Origin: an uncultured Bacteroidia bacterium
Lineage (GTDB): Bacteria > Bacteroidota > Bacteroidia > Bacteroidales > UBA932
DNA length: 55,908 nt
NCBI GenBank assembly: GCA_902784965.1
Contig: CACZWU010000019.1
Location: forward strand, 1 to 55,908
Direction: 5' to 3'
Shown: piece by piece, positions 55,453 to 55,908 of the stretch
How the letters are laid out: the number at the start of each line of letters is the position of its first letter
Position numbering within the stretch: the first letter of the stretch is position 1
Notes under the pieces: generated by a model
What the model saw: the letters and a program-made list of their open reading frames with translations, nothing else
Told to the model about the DNA's origin: nothing
Database searches by the model: none
Program-made: the position numbers and the translations under genes

Positions 55453-55908
55453 TCGAGATCATCCCCGCCATCGACATCATCGGTGGCAAATGTACGCGTC
55501 TGACCCAAGGGGATTACGCCACGCAGAAAGACTACGGGGGCGATCCGGCTGAATGGGCCCGGATTTATGCGGACTGTGGGTTCCGCCGCCTCCACCTTGT
55601 GGACCTGGAAGGCGCCCGGGCCTCTGCCCCGAAGAATCTCCGGACCCTGGAAACCATTGCCTCCCTCGGGCTCCTGACGCTCGAATGGGGTGGGGGGATC
55701 AAGGATGACGCTGCGCTGGCCGCCGTTTGGAGTGCGGGTGCCGACCAGGCCATCATCGGCAGTATCGCGGCCCGGAATCCCGAGCGTATGCTCGCTTGGC
55801 TGCATGCTTTTGGCAAACGCATCATCCTGGGTGCGGACGTCCGGGACGGCAGGGTTGCCGTGAGCGGCTGGCTGGAAGACAGTGGCCTGGGCCTGGATGA
55901 GTTGGTCG
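55449..55908 (+). CDS. hisA: Phosphoribosylformimino-5-aminoimidazole carboxamide ribotide isomerase, partial
   Basis: The frame begins [23 protein letters not shown], of which [10 protein letters not shown] holds the catalytic aspartate, and includes LHLVDLEGA and [12 protein letters not shown] with the phosphate-binding loop, then [12 protein letters not shown]. It is cut by the right edge after 153 codons. It isomerises ProFAR in the histidine pathway; hisF and hisIE would be expected next. Confidence 0.95.
   Translation, partial: [153 protein letters not shown]

Overview
The window is a gene-dense, GC-rich (roughly 60% by eye) stretch of a Bacteroidota chromosome, most likely order Bacteroidales. 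The signs are the promoters (a -7 box of the form TAnnTTTG and almost no Shine-Dalgarno sequences), TonB-dependent receptors with STN domains, ECF sigma/anti-sigma cassettes, DUF4249, DUF4974, a paired ExbD cluster, HisB of the bifunctional type and many lipoproteins. The genus cannot be named from sequence alone; a GC-rich gut or rumen lineage (Rikenellaceae-like or relatives) is a guess.

Layout. 1-2.3 kb: serine biosynthesis (serA partial, serC), separated by a compact element of three hairpins, then yigZ. 2.3-3.8 kb: an acidic-tailed pRiA4b-type protein and miaA. 3.8-8.2 kb, minus strand: an ECF sigma factor, a minimal membrane regulator, an STN-type TonB-dependent receptor and a DUF4249 lipoprotein, the last three with overlapping ends. 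8.3-15 kb: recQ, an FKBP lipoprotein, glnA and a divergent MsbA-type exporter. 14.9-18.5 kb: a broken AMP-dependent ligase, dCMP deaminase and a C-terminal processing protease. 18.5-22.6 kb: queA, dprA, tatD, ansA. 22.7-25.1 kb: ExbB, a small membrane protein and two ExbD proteins, the motor that powers TonB receptors. 25.1-31.6 kb: alkaline phosphatase, a GH10-like hydrolase, asnS, udk, a TonB-like protein and a bile acid/sodium symporter-family carrier, followed by tRNA-Ala(CGC).

31.8-50.5 kb is accessory. It holds a barrel-less plug protein with a second ECF sigma cassette, a metallophosphoesterase, a REP-associated tyrosine transposase-like HUH protein, two thioredoxin-fold lipoproteins (one without cysteines), an outer-membrane barrel protein, a polysaccharide deacetylase, a third ECF cassette, a large lipoprotein, and a coupled BlaI-M56 protease-TonB-TPR operon in which protease and TonB parts seem split from one ancestral gene. 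It also holds an S41 peptidase and a decayed GH20 hydrolase. Two 150-bp copies of a palindromic intergenic repeat (82% identical, no gaps, inverted relative to each other) lie at 37500-37649 and 45361-45510, close to the HUH gene.

50.5 kb to the end is the histidine operon hisGDCBHA, entered through a 17-residue leader peptide with four consecutive histidines and an intrinsic terminator: a classic translation-sensing attenuator. Every his junction from hisG on is a 4-bp overlap.

The observations I rate highest are the HUH transposase-like gene with its nearby structured repeats, the his attenuator, the split protease/TonB gene, the several promoters placed only 2-7 bp before a start codon (leaderless mRNAs), and two genes that carry small out-of-frame internal deletions.
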